The notes under the pieces were generated by a model that was given only the letters and a program-made list of their open reading frames with translations, made no database searches and was not told where the DNA came from. A program made the translations under genes and the position numbers. A stretch of DNA of 64,000 nt from Chloroflexota bacterium (GTDB lineage: Bacteria > Chloroflexota > Anaerolineae > Anaerolineales > Villigracilaceae), in the NCBI GenBank assembly GCA_013112685.1, contig JABFGC010000001.1, positions 1 to 64,000 on the forward strand, written 5' to 3'. Shown here one piece after another: positions 47,254-56,738 of this stretch; within the stretch, counting starts at the first letter, position 1, and every line of letters starts with the position of its first letter.

Positions 47254-50200
47254 ATGCGTCCTCCCGCAATAGAAAAGTGCGGTTTCTATGAAACATCCCA
47301 AACCGTTGCTCAACTACTCACAAAATATTTCAAGCCTGCCGAGTCCGGCAGGCTGCTCGATCCTTGTGCCGGTGAAGGTACAGCAGCTTCCATTCTGGCA
47401 AAAGCATTTAACTGCCAGAGTTGGGGCGCGGAACTTTCCCCAGCCCTTGCCGCACTCGCTGCTGAAAAAATGGACCGCCTGTTCAATACACCCTGGAGTT
47501 CCTGCCATCTGACGAGTGAGTCCATCACGCTGTTGTTCCTCAATCCGCCCTATAGCCATGATCGTCTGGGTGACCAGAAACGCCTGGAATTGGAGTTTCT
47601 GAAATCCACCACACCCAAACTGATTCGCGGTGGGGTCTTAATCTACATCGTCCCGCATCCGTTGCTTCGTGATCTGGATGTGGCTTCCCACCTGGCTGGG
47701 TATTACGAGAACATCCGCATATACCGTTACCCTGACACCGGATTCAATCAGGTCATTGTGTTGGCGACCAAGCGGGTGAAATACAAGATCCCATCTCATG
47801 AGGAAGTCCATCAGGTGCAGGCTTGGGCAGATGTCGAACCGCCCATGTTGGTGGAAGTGGATGAACCGTTGTATGAACTACTTCCTGCAATTGACAAAGG
47901 ATCAGGTGGACAACCCATCCGCTTCTCCCGCCTGGATTGGCAGCCGGAAGAGATCGTGGATGCCACTCAGAAACGCGGATTGCATTCTTCAAAGGAATGG
48001 TTGGACCTGCTCAATCTTTCGCGCGGCTTGGGTGAATTGAAGCAACCGGTCATGCCGCTCAAGAAGGGACACATTGCGATGCTGATGGCATCCGGGATGA
48101 TGGGAACGTTGCGGTTGACCGATGAAGATGGCAAGCCAATGTTGGTAAAGGGACGGGTGGTGAAGGTTACAGAGAAGGTCGAAGAAAACACAGATAAGAA
48201 AGGACATGTGACCTCTGAAATCTTCCGCGACCGTTTCGTTTCCACAGTTGCCATCCTGCGCCAAAGCGGGATCGAGATCATTGATACCGTTGATCCGCTT
48301 TCCAAGTTCATGCATAAGTATGGGGATCAGATTGGCGCGCATATCCTGTCCGCGTACCGGCCTTTGTACAACTTCGATCCAACATCGGAAGAAACTGCTG
48401 TATTGGATACCCTTGGAACGAAGCGCAAGCCGTTGCCCGGACAGGAGAAGGCAGGGCTGTTGCCGGCACAACGGCATGCGGCAACAGCAATCGCTCGATC
48501 AATACGCAAGAATGGTGTGGGGAATATTCAAGGCGAAATGGGACTAGGAAAGACTCTTCTTGGCACAGCAACTCTCGAATTACTCAATGCCTACCCAGCC
48601 ATCGTGCTCTGCCCGCCGCATCTTGTTCCAAAGTGGATTCGGGAAATCGAAGAAACAATTCCTGGCTCGAAGGCGATGGAAATCACCCGCATCGGTCGTA
48701 ACGCAAATGATCCCGGCGATGTGAATGATGTACGCAGGTTCCTGCAACTTTACAAGAATGGAGAGCTTGGCAAAAAGCCCGTTGCCGTGATTGCCCATAC
48801 CTCTGCGAAATATGGCGCGGGCTGGGAGCATGCTGTGATACGCAAGAAGTTTGTGGATGATGAAGATGGACGGGTATTTGAAGCTCTCTGCTGCCCGACT
48901 TGTGGTTCACCGATACAGATCGATCTACCGGGTGGCTTCGTCAAGGTTTCAACCACGTTTGATGACTTAGGCGATAAACGACGTTTTTGCGAGGCGGAAA
49001 TTTCGGGCTATGAACTGGATGATCATAAACGTCTAGTGCGCGATGAGCATGGCAACCCTGTATGGGGTAAGCGAAAATGTGGAACGCCGCTCTTCCAATT
49101 CACAGGTCACCGTTGGGCAATTGCCGATTACATCGCCAAACATGCCAAGGGTGAATTCAAGTTATTGATCGCCGATGAACTGCACCAGTTCGCTGCGAAA
49201 GCCAGTGACCGGGGGGTTGCCTTCCATCAACTTGTTGAAGCCACAAAATATGCATTGACCCTGACTGGTACCTTCTTTGGAGGAAAGAGTACTTCCATCT
49301 TCTGGTTGCTCCATCGCTTGAACGCCGGCGTTCGCAAGGATTTTGCCTTCAATGATGAAAAACGCTGGGCGCGGTTATATGGTGTGTTGGAGATGACCCG
49401 CAAAAGCAAACGCGCCGAAGAAGATGTGGATGAAGATGGTTTTACAGGCAATCGACGGTATCAAAATCAGGCAAAGGAAAAGCCTGGCATTTCGCCTGCC
49501 ATTGTAAACCGCCTGTTGGACACCACGATATTTCTCTCCCTGAAGGATCTTGGGCTGGCGATGCCACATTATGCCGAGGAGGTAGTGACGTTGGAGATGA
49601 CCGACGAACAGAGCAGCCAATATCGTGTGATGGCAAAGAAATTGTATGACCTTGCCATCAAGAACAGGCGCTATCTCTCGACCTGGCTGCAGTGGACTCT
49701 GGCGCGCCCAAACTCTGCCTTCCGCGATGAGGTGGTTGAAGTGGATGAGGTCAATCAGAAAGGAGAAGTTGTACGCAGGAAACAATTGATGGAACTGCCG
49801 GCAGTCGTAAGCCATGAATCCATGCCCAAGGAGTCCTGGCTGGTGGATTTCTGTCGTACTGAACGTCAGCAAGGGCGTAAGGTGTTGATCTACCTGCGCC
49901 AGACAGGAACACGCGATATTCAGGATCGCATTTTGAAAGTCCTACGAGAAGGCGGGGTGCGTGCGGAAGTATTAACCAGTGGTGTCAACCCACGCAAACG
50001 AGAGGAATGGATTGCCAAGCGCGTGGTTGGTCTGGATGCGCTGGTGGTCAATCCACGATTGGTGGAGACGGGTCTCGACTTGATCGCCTTCTCATCAGTA
50101 GTCTTTGGAGAGATCGAGTATTCACTCTATACGTTATGGCAGGCTGTGCGCAGGGTGTGGCGGCTTGGACAAACCAAACCGGTGAAGGCAATCTTCTCGG

Positions 50201-50574
50201 TCTACGGCGAAGCGATGGAGGCAAGAGCACTGGCATTGATGGGCCAGAAAATGAAGGCAGCGCAACTCCTTTATGGGGACGAGGTCGGGGGCGCTATCGT
50301 TCCGGAAGAAGACGGCGACATCCTCATGAAGTTGGCACGTGAAGCCTTGGAGTCGGCTGATCTTCCAGATCTGCAATCGCTGTTTGCCGATGAAGTAGTG
50401 GTTTCCAATTCGCCAATGGGTTGCCCGACAGTTCCAAGTGCGCCGTTACCCGTTCCAGAAATACCTAAGACGGTTTCCTGGTCTGACTGGATGACCAACA
50501 AAGGTGTGGTGGGGAGGGCGGCAAGTCGAGTGCGTTCCAGGCAGGTGACACAAAATCAAGTGTCCCTTTTCTAA
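47254..50574 (+). CDS. DNA adenine methyltransferase fused to SNF2/DEAD-like helicase, 1,106 aa
   Basis: ATG at 47254 follows AAGGAGATTTG. The N-terminal domain has the SAM motif LLDPCAGEGTAASILAKAF (about 30-48) and the catalytic LLFLNPPYSHD (about 90-100), in the order of gamma/alpha-type N6-adenine methyltransferases. After a linker comes a helicase: Walker A QGEMGLGKTLLGTATL near 428, a Cys4 insertion (LCCPTCGSPI ... KRKCGTPL), a DExH-like LLIADELHQF near 635, and the C-terminal motif LVETGLDLIAFSSVVF with WQAVRRVWRLGQTKPV. The layout recalls phage P1 DarB, which protects incoming DNA from restriction. That function is inference. Confidence 0.85.
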   Translation: MRPPAIEKCGFYETSQTVAQLLTKYFKPAESGRLLDPCAGEGTAASILAKAFNCQSWGAELSPALAALAAEKMDRLFNTPWSSCHLTSESITLLFLNPPYSHDRLGDQKRLELEFLKSTTPKLIRGGVLIYIVPHPLLRDLDVASHLAGYYENIRIYRYPDTGFNQVIVLATKRVKYKIPSHEEVHQVQAWADVEPPMLVEVDEPLYELLPAIDKGSGGQPIRFSRLDWQPEEIVDATQKRGLHSSKEWLDLLNLSRGLGELKQPVMPLKKGHIAMLMASGMMGTLRLTDEDGKPMLVKGRVVKVTEKVEENTDKKGHVTSEIFRDRFVSTVAILRQSGIEIIDTVDPLSKFMHKYGDQIGAHILSAYRPLYNFDPTSEETAVLDTLGTKRKPLPGQEKAGLLPAQRHAATAIARSIRKNGVGNIQGEMGLGKTLLGTATLELLNAYPAIVLCPPHLVPKWIREIEETIPGSKAMEITRIGRNANDPGDVNDVRRFLQLYKNGELGKKPVAVIAHTSAKYGAGWEHAVIRKKFVDDEDGRVFEALCCPTCGSPIQIDLPGGFVKVSTTFDDLGDKRRFCEAEISGYELDDHKRLVRDEHGNPVWGKRKCGTPLFQFTGHRWAIADYIAKHAKGEFKLLIADELHQFAAKASDRGVAFHQLVEATKYALTLTGTFFGGKSTSIFWLLHRLNAGVRKDFAFNDEKRWARLYGVLEMTRKSKRAEEDVDEDGFTGNRRYQNQAKEKPGISPAIVNRLLDTTIFLSLKDLGLAMPHYAEEVVTLEMTDEQSSQYRVMAKKLYDLAIKNRRYLSTWLQWTLARPNSAFRDEVVEVDEVNQKGEVVRRKQLMELPAVVSHESMPKESWLVDFCRTERQQGRKVLIYLRQTGTRDIQDRILKVLREGGVRAEVLTSGVNPRKREEWIAKRVVGLDALVVNPRLVETGLDLIAFSSVVFGEIEYSLYTLWQAVRRVWRLGQTKPVKAIFSVYGEAMEARALALMGQKMKAAQLLYGDEVGGAIVPEEDGDILMKLAREALESADLPDLQSLFADEVVVSNSPMGCPTVPSAPLPVPEIPKTVSWSDWMTNKGVVGRAASRVRSRQVTQNQVSLF

Positions 50575-50625
50575 GCCCTGCATTCTACAGTCGCAATAAG
50601 ATATGGAGAATGCAGGGAAACGACA

Positions 50626-50652
50626 GCAGTCCGGGTGGGCAGCCCGGACTGC
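50626..50652 (+). promoter_or_regulatory. GC-rich hairpin before the zinc-finger gene
   Basis: GCAGTCCGGG pairs with CCCGGACTGC around TGGGCAG-type bases. No T-tract follows, and it ends 23 bases before the ATG at 50676, so it may shape mRNA stability or translation more than stop transcription. Confidence 0.5.
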
Positions 50653-50675
50653 GCTATCCTATGATGGAGGTCAAG

Positions 50676-51104
50676 ATGGAAAAACAACCAAGATGCAAAA
50701 AATGTGGTCGGCGGTTGAAATCTCCCCTGAGCATTGCTATCGGCATGGGTCCCAAGTGTGCAGGGATTAGGTCCACATCTGGGAGAAGTGTTCGCGTCCA
50801 GAGCAAACCAAGTTCTCGCACAGCTTATCCTGATAAGACGCTAGTCCAGGTGCAGTCACCCTTCTTCACGGGTGAACTGCCAAAGAAGGGATTGAGCAAG
50901 AGAGAGTTGTTCCGCAGACGCAGAGAGGAACGCCGACGCTTGTTCGAGACCAGATTGCCATTCCAATGCGGATTGGTGATGCCGGCGAGGAAGCCGCTGG
51001 TATACACACCACTGGAAGATGGCTCATGGCGGGAAGACTATAGTGGAAGGGTGATCTCGCATGAAAGGTTGCAACAATACTTGGTGAGGTATAGGTTTAT
51101 ATAG
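50676..51104 (+). CDS. Zinc-finger protein (CxxC...C) with basic body, 142 aa
   Basis: ATG at 50676 with GGAGG 5 bases upstream opens MEKQPRCKKCGRRLKSP. The motif CKKCGRRLKSPLSIAIGMG then PKCAG is a short zinc knuckle known in DUF6011-like proteins next to helicases. The middle is strongly basic (KRELFRRRREERRRLFETR), consistent with nucleic-acid binding. An intrinsic terminator follows and closes the plus-strand module. Confidence 0.7.
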   Translation: MEKQPRCKKCGRRLKSPLSIAIGMGPKCAGIRSTSGRSVRVQSKPSSRTAYPDKTLVQVQSPFFTGELPKKGLSKRELFRRRREERRRLFETRLPFQCGLVMPARKPLVYTPLEDGSWREDYSGRVISHERLQQYLVRYRFI

Positions 51105-51112
51105 ACAGTTTG

Positions 51113-51143
51113 CCCCTGATTTGTTGAAAATCAGGGGTTTTTT
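51113..51143 (+). terminator. Intrinsic terminator of the replication/maintenance module
   Basis: CCCCTGATTT / AAATCAGGGG with a GTTGA loop and TTTTTT, 9 bases after the last plus-strand stop. Confidence 0.85.
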
Positions 51144-51176
51144 GTTTTAACGTGCAGCCGGTAAATGGGGAAAAAT

Positions 51177-51311
51177 ATGATGCCTAATGAAAGTGACGCA
51201 ACGGGGTATAGTGTTTTGGATGGTGTATATAGCTCAAGAAATAAATATTGTCAGAATAGTTCGACAAAGAAAGACGATGCGCACCAATACACTACCGAAA
51301 CCTCCCTGTAA
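51177..51311 (+). CDS. Possible small protein, 44 aa
   Basis: MMPNESDATGYSVLDGVYSSR... with only a weak GGGG site upstream, in the gap between the convergent modules. Hydrophilic, Ser/Thr/Lys-rich. No other evidence; may be chance. Confidence 0.2.
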   Translation: MMPNESDATGYSVLDGVYSSRNKYCQNSSTKKDDAHQYTTETSL

Positions 51312-51370
51312 AAAGATTTAACAAGCCATCGATTGGAGATTGATTACTATTGTTATGATTTGCCTACAGT

Positions 51371-53791
51371 CTAGGAAATCACATTTTTCCGAGTCCACTC
51401 TTCATAGAGTTGAGCAGCCAGTGGGATATGAGATTTCATATATAAATAATCCTCACATTTTTTTGAAACAGACTCGCGTCCCCAATTTGCGTTACGTTGA
51501 TCACTTAGATGTGCCCCACACCACTTGATAGCTGCCGTTTGCGCGGTTTCATTCTGAATTTGACTTAGGGCACACATCGCAAGATAATCAATCGGAGTTC
51601 CCTGTTCAGAGGGGAAAGCTTCATATTTTTCTGTTTCATCGCTTTCAAGTTTTTTTATTAGCGACTGGACGGCAGCTGATGAACCGATGCTGCCAAGAGC
51701 GGAGACAGCTTTAGAAACGATAAAAACATTGTCAGAATAGAGCTTGCCAATCAACACAGGTACTGCTTCTGTCGATTTGATTGCACCCAACGCCTGGATC
51801 ACTGCCATTTGTATTTCGTCATTTGCATTTGTCAGCAACGCGATAAACATATCATTTGCTTCGCTACACTGGATTTCCGCTAACGCGTTTATCATCACGA
51901 TCTTGAAATGCTTGTTAGACGAGTTGGTAAATGCATCCAATAGAGACTTTTTCGTAGAACTGTTCTCTCTATGCTGCCTCAGTAAGGAATAAAATCTGAA
52001 AGGTGCATCGCCCCAGTTTGGTGTGCGCAGTGGTTTGGCGTTTTGATGCGAGAATTTGCGCACGCCATAACGAAATAGATTTATCAGTACAGGAACGATA
52101 GCTGGACCTGCAATCTGTGCATGCGACCAGAGTGTTTTACCGTCATCATGATCATGCTGAAAAAGCAGGGTGTCTCGCCACAGGGCATTGATCGTAGGTT
52201 CGCGGAATTGGAAAGCTGCTACCATCATGGCTATCAGCCTAATATCCCGATCGTTAACTTTCAAGAGGGACATCAATATGGGCAAGGCACGTTGATCTCC
52301 AATTTCACCAAGTGCCAATATGATATAGCGTTTCGAAGTTTGTGCGGTATCTAATTTCTTGATTAGAAGCTCGACCGCATTAGTGCCAAATTCCGCAATA
52401 ATCTTTACCAGATCGAGATTCACATTTTCAACATAGTTCTTTTCAATTGTTTCAAGTATCTCATCTATGCAAGATGGATCATCGCGGAGTTCGCGAAGGA
52501 GTTTGGCAGAATCCGCACTGCGTTCCTCACCTCCAGAATGGACATCCAGCATATTGGCGATAAGCCGGTTGTATGTGGCGAACCTGATCTCCTCCGATAT
52601 ATTGTCAATACCGCTTACGATGCATTGTGCTGCAAGGTATGGATCAACAAGAATCAATTTCTCAATATAAACAGACGGGTTTGGAATTAGACCACACAAG
52701 GTTGTGGAGATGGAATCCTTGCCGGGGTCCAGCCGATTCCAGTAGCTGGAGTGCCAACCAGTTTTTGATCCTTCGATGATCGTATCCACCGGATATCTCG
52801 AATTGTTCAATGCTGCAAAATAGTCAGACCAGACACCTGGTGTGAAACGGAATGCCTTGCCGTCACGCTTGATAATGTGTGCTTGTTCTGCTAGCCGCAG
52901 GACAGACTCTGCCCGGTTTCGGCGAATTTTCAGGAGCTTTTCAATCCTGTTGGATATCCAGTAAGGTGTGCTTATAATGTAATAAAGAATAGTAATTGGC
53001 AGGAGAACGAACCAGCGCAAGAAACTTGGAACTCTTTGTGCGCGATCAGATACATCAGCAAGTCGCGAGTAAAGCTTTAATTGAGACTTTCCCCACCAAC
53101 CCAACGGTTTACCCCACATGGTTTTTGTTCCCAAGATATCCAGCATTTCGGAGTAAGCAGCTTCCTCGCCATGTATTTCGCGATAAAAGGATTGAGCGGG
53201 ATATTCCTTTGACGGGTAATGGCTGCTCGCAAGCTGGGCAAATGCGAATTGGATCTGTTGCAAGTCAATCCAATTCTTATTTCCTAGTTTCTCCTGTGTC
53301 CACTGCACATTGATCAGTTTCTCTAATAGAGTTCCAATATTGCGAGGCAGTTGATCATTAGATTTCTCAAACACCTCGATAAGACCGTCGAACGAGAAGG
53401 GATCAGATACCAATTCGTTAAGCGAACTGGCATTTCTTCGATTAGAATGAATCTGTTCCCAGAATCGCAAACAACGTTCGTTTCCCAGCATCTCCCTCGC
53501 AAATTCATTCGCTTGTTCGCTTTCCAGACGAACGAGCGATTTGCGCATTTCCTTTCTCGCTAACTCTTTTTGACTTGGGCCTGGAGGATCAGGAAATAGC
53601 AGTTCGCTGACATATTTTCCTGCATCCAGGGCACCTCGAAGTGCAGTGAATAGACCAAGCACATAAAGAAAAATCGCCAAAATATGATTTGAGCCTTCGG
53701 GTAGGAATGCTATGTAATACCGATTAATACCCCAGATGATGAAGGTGGTAACAACAATGAGCAGGAGGATGTTGCGAAGCCGCTTTGACAT
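51371..53791 (-). CDS. Membrane-anchored HEAT-repeat protein, 806 aa
   Basis: ATG at 53791 (MSKRLRNILLL) with AGGA upstream is preferred; a longer start at 53845 overlaps the nuclease gene. Two transmembrane helices lie at residues about 7-25 and 34-52, and a third hydrophobic stretch at about 257-275 (FLRWFVLLPITILYYIIS). From about 430 to 780 are HEAT/PBS-lyase-like helical repeats, for example LDTAQTSKRYIILALGEIGD and VSKAVSALGSIGSSAAVQ. No ATP-binding motif is seen, although proteins with this repeat tail often carry an NTPase. Last gene of the AAA-DUF6414-nuclease operon; could be a membrane sensor or effector. Inference only. Confidence 0.8.
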   Translation of the reverse strand: MSKRLRNILLLIVVTTFIIWGINRYYIAFLPEGSNHILAIFLYVLGLFTALRGALDAGKYVSELLFPDPPGPSQKELARKEMRKSLVRLESEQANEFAREMLGNERCLRFWEQIHSNRRNASSLNELVSDPFSFDGLIEVFEKSNDQLPRNIGTLLEKLINVQWTQEKLGNKNWIDLQQIQFAFAQLASSHYPSKEYPAQSFYREIHGEEAAYSEMLDILGTKTMWGKPLGWWGKSQLKLYSRLADVSDRAQRVPSFLRWFVLLPITILYYIISTPYWISNRIEKLLKIRRNRAESVLRLAEQAHIIKRDGKAFRFTPGVWSDYFAALNNSRYPVDTIIEGSKTGWHSSYWNRLDPGKDSISTTLCGLIPNPSVYIEKLILVDPYLAAQCIVSGIDNISEEIRFATYNRLIANMLDVHSGGEERSADSAKLLRELRDDPSCIDEILETIEKNYVENVNLDLVKIIAEFGTNAVELLIKKLDTAQTSKRYIILALGEIGDQRALPILMSLLKVNDRDIRLIAMMVAAFQFREPTINALWRDTLLFQHDHDDGKTLWSHAQIAGPAIVPVLINLFRYGVRKFSHQNAKPLRTPNWGDAPFRFYSLLRQHRENSSTKKSLLDAFTNSSNKHFKIVMINALAEIQCSEANDMFIALLTNANDEIQMAVIQALGAIKSTEAVPVLIGKLYSDNVFIVSKAVSALGSIGSSAAVQSLIKKLESDETEKYEAFPSEQGTPIDYLAMCALSQIQNETAQTAAIKWCGAHLSDQRNANWGRESVSKKCEDYLYMKSHIPLAAQLYEEWTRKNVIS

Positions 53792-53801
53792 GGTCAATTT
53801 C

Positions 53802-55262
53802 CTATCTGACTTTTGATGCAGATATCTTGTTTTCCTTACTGGCATCTATAAGTATTATGTTGGGGGCACTTTTGATTCGTAGTTTTCTCAAAATATCGTA
53901 GACTTTACTTTTCTCTTTTTCGTTGAAATAGAGAATGACCTTTATAGCATTCTTCGTATTATTTGCTCTTTTATAAATCTCTACCTGGTTTTTGAGATTA
54001 GCCTCAAGTTTGGTATTCCTTGCAAGTTTAAATTCCACGACAGTCGTATCTTTGCTGCCTTTAGAAACTTTATAGTCAACAGGTCCGCGTCCGTTATTTA
54101 CTTCGCGATTTACATCCAAATCAGTGGCGAACCAGGTCAATCTGTATAAGATTTGCAGATCGTTTTCGTTCTCAATCGGTTTGCCTTCGTGATACAAATA
54201 TTTGTAACCATCCTTGTTCTCAATCACATCTTTCAGGAATTTGACTCTTTGCAGTGACTCTTCGTAGGTTCTGCCCTTACTATTGTAAAAACCTGACTTT
54301 TTCAGCAGGTCTTCAGAAAGCGCTTGTATTTGCTGGATGTATTGAAACTCTGCTTCCTTCACTTTATAAGTGCTACTAGTATTTGCGCTGTCTCCGTTTT
54401 GCTCTTTATATCGAATATAGTAATCTAATAGCTGAGGAAAGTTGTTAACAGTCTGAAGTTTTGCCTTATTGATATCTTTTTTTGTTGGATCTTCTGGGAG
54501 CAAGGACTTGAAATAATTATCGATTTGTGCTCGGAGCTGGGCATTAGGGATAGCTTCTGGTATATCCTCAAAGTCGTCAAATAGATCCTCCTTGTTTATC
54601 CACAGATCATGACGGGTTAATAGATTCTTAGGTGTCAGAATCACATAATCATTATTTATGTAGGGCAGGGTGAATGTTCTTCGCTCCCATGATTCTGTGT
54701 TGTAATTGAAGACTACTTTGTTGACTGCAATCCTTTTTTTATACTTTCGTGGAAGGTATTTAACTGCAAACTCTTGTGTATATTGCAGGAGAAAGTTCTT
54801 AATAAGGTTCGTGGTGAAGTCACTAATTTTGTCGCGCCCAACTCCTCCCTTGATGAGACATAATTTTTCAAGATGACTTCCCTTGGTGATCTTCTCGTTT
54901 CCAAAACCTGAAAATATCTTGTTTAGGTTGGCGTGTAATGAATAAGCAAAGTCATCTCTTAACCCGGCCCCCTTATTACCCGAAACTGAAAAACCGAGCC
55001 AATTTTGCTTTACTTCAGGGAAAAAATACCATGCTTGCAACAATCCGTCATCCAAGTTGATGTCTGTTGATTTGTCACGTAGAAATCTCACATACTTAAT
55101 GATCTGATTATGAAGCTCTTTATACTTAGGCTTTCGACTGTGAAAAAGCAGGAAGGGATCTATGAACAGGGGTAAATCATTAATAAGCGATATGTTGAAA
55201 GCACCATATTTTTCCAGCACTTTAGGCGAAATTTCGAAATAATCAGAAAAATAGATTTTCAT
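53802..55262 (-). CDS. PD-(D/E)XK-type nuclease, 486 aa
   Basis: The N-terminal 390 residues form an uncharacterised domain (SDYFEISPKVLEKYGAFNIS, LPLFIDPFLLFHS). The C-terminus carries a nuclease signature: GPVDYKV (Asp 396), VVEFKLA (Glu 410, Lys 412), and QVEIY (Gln 426, Tyr 430), which equals the D...ExK...QxxxY set of RecB-like PD-(D/E)XK enzymes. It therefore probably cuts DNA or RNA. It lies between the DUF6414-like gene (87-base gap) and the HEAT gene (10-base gap). AT-rich coding sequence, low GC relative to the replication module, fits transfer. Target specificity unknown. Confidence 0.8.
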   Translation of the reverse strand: MKIYFSDYFEISPKVLEKYGAFNISLINDLPLFIDPFLLFHSRKPKYKELHNQIIKYVRFLRDKSTDINLDDGLLQAWYFFPEVKQNWLGFSVSGNKGAGLRDDFAYSLHANLNKIFSGFGNEKITKGSHLEKLCLIKGGVGRDKISDFTTNLIKNFLLQYTQEFAVKYLPRKYKKRIAVNKVVFNYNTESWERRTFTLPYINNDYVILTPKNLLTRHDLWINKEDLFDDFEDIPEAIPNAQLRAQIDNYFKSLLPEDPTKKDINKAKLQTVNNFPQLLDYYIRYKEQNGDSANTSSTYKVKEAEFQYIQQIQALSEDLLKKSGFYNSKGRTYEESLQRVKFLKDVIENKDGYKYLYHEGKPIENENDLQILYRLTWFATDLDVNREVNNGRGPVDYKVSKGSKDTTVVEFKLARNTKLEANLKNQVEIYKRANNTKNAIKVILYFNEKEKSKVYDILRKLRIKSAPNIILIDASKENKISASKVR

Positions 55263-55349
55263 TTCATTCCCTGCTGCAATTTCCTGTGTTTCATGAAGTA
55301 TATGATAGACCTGTTCTCTGCATCTAGTATTCTCTGAGGTATGCGTGCC

Positions 55350-56738
55350 TTACCAATAGATTGCCACGAACTCAGAATCGATGAAACGATCCAGGGAAGT
55401 TGTATCAGCCGCGGCACTTTGGGTAGACGGAAACGGCGTACTATTGCCAGTTATATCGATCCCGGCATCTGCTAGTGCAGCCTGTCGAAATTTCGCAAAT
55501 AGAAGTGAATCCTGGTTAAAGTGAAAATTGCTGGCTAGATACGCAGAGATGGCTTTGAATGCTTGAAGTCTTACTTCCTGATTGCCGAATGAACTAGAAT
55601 GCTGATCTGCCAGCAGCCTGATTTCATCCTTGTGCTTTGTCGTGAGTTTAATTTGAAAGTGTTCGGCTATTAAGTCAGCATATTTGACCAATGCATTATG
55701 CATCAGTTGCTGTTTTGATCTAGCCGCCGGTTCTGTCTGATTCGAAGCATTGGTAGTAGCAAGCGCAAATATTCCTGCTATATCGACCTGCTTCGAAAAC
55801 CCGGGAATGACAGACTCAAGGATATGTGCCAACTTAACTGGAGTCCAAGTAGTCTGTAGCCCAGTCTGACCCATCCTGCAAAGAATACGGTAACGTGCAT
55901 TAGAAAATAGAATCCGCCTAATATCTTTCCAGAAAAGGGCTTGCTCTGCGACTCCCACCACGAAAACCGGGTGGGTAAGAGGCTGATCTTGAGAGGGTAA
56001 ATCCCGTAGGAGGAGGCGGTTTATGATCCACTCCTTATCATCAAGTTCTATTACACAATAATCAACAACCTTGCCGCGAATTGGGACAAGTCCAGCCAGA
56101 AGTTTCTCCAGAATACGACCGACAGATTTCATTTGAACGAGCTCGCCAGCCACATCTAATCCGAACAGGTCAGCATTTTCTTCCAGGATTTCCAAAATGG
56201 TAGAAGTAAAAGTACTTGCACGGAATATAGGATCTGCATCCAACTCGACTTCCAACTCAAACAATTTTCCCCGTGAAAGGTTTAATGGATCAATCACCCA
56301 ATAGCCGTCGGCAGATGTTTGGACAGTCGCAAGTAACTCATCCATATTATGGATCTTCGGATGCTCAAGATCTCCTGGTATAGGTCGGATACTAAGCGAC
56401 TCTAGTTCACTTTCATACAGTTGCTTAAATGTCGCTTGGACAATGGATTTCCGAACTACTTGAGTTCCACTGGTCTGATTATTCATGATCCGCGAATTCA
56501 ATTCAGCCTTTGCAACTCCAACCCCTGCGCCCACCGAACTCCCAACCTCGCTTTGCCATGAAGAAGTATCAGTATCTGTAAATTGTTCTGCAATAGGACC
56601 GAGTGTGGAAGCAACTAGACTATAAACACTTACCTCATCGAGGTAGACAAATTCCCTCAGGCTGCCCTTTTCAATATTGAGCTTATCCTTCTTTCTCCAT
56701 TGACGAATCCGAGCCGGAATGCGCTTAAGGAAGTTCAT
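55350..56738 (-). CDS. DUF6414-like protein, 462 aa
   Basis: The start overlaps the AAA+ stop (ATGA). The signature near residue 30, REFVYLDEVSVYSLVAST, then QFTDTDTSSWQSEVGSS and GVGVAKAELNSRI, agrees with the DUF6414 family as I recall it. A Gly/Ala-rich segment follows, then beta-rich domains (KVVDYCVIELDDKEWIINR) and a helical C-terminus. No catalytic motif visible. Its tight coupling to the AAA+ gene suggests it is a partner or substrate adaptor of that ATPase. Family function is not established. Confidence 0.75.
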   Translation of the reverse strand: MNFLKRIPARIRQWRKKDKLNIEKGSLREFVYLDEVSVYSLVASTLGPIAEQFTDTDTSSWQSEVGSSVGAGVGVAKAELNSRIMNNQTSGTQVVRKSIVQATFKQLYESELESLSIRPIPGDLEHPKIHNMDELLATVQTSADGYWVIDPLNLSRGKLFELEVELDADPIFRASTFTSTILEILEENADLFGLDVAGELVQMKSVGRILEKLLAGLVPIRGKVVDYCVIELDDKEWIINRLLLRDLPSQDQPLTHPVFVVGVAEQALFWKDIRRILFSNARYRILCRMGQTGLQTTWTPVKLAHILESVIPGFSKQVDIAGIFALATTNASNQTEPAARSKQQLMHNALVKYADLIAEHFQIKLTTKHKDEIRLLADQHSSSFGNQEVRLQAFKAISAYLASNFHFNQDSLLFAKFRQAALADAGIDITGNSTPFPSTQSAAADTTSLDRFIDSEFVAIYW

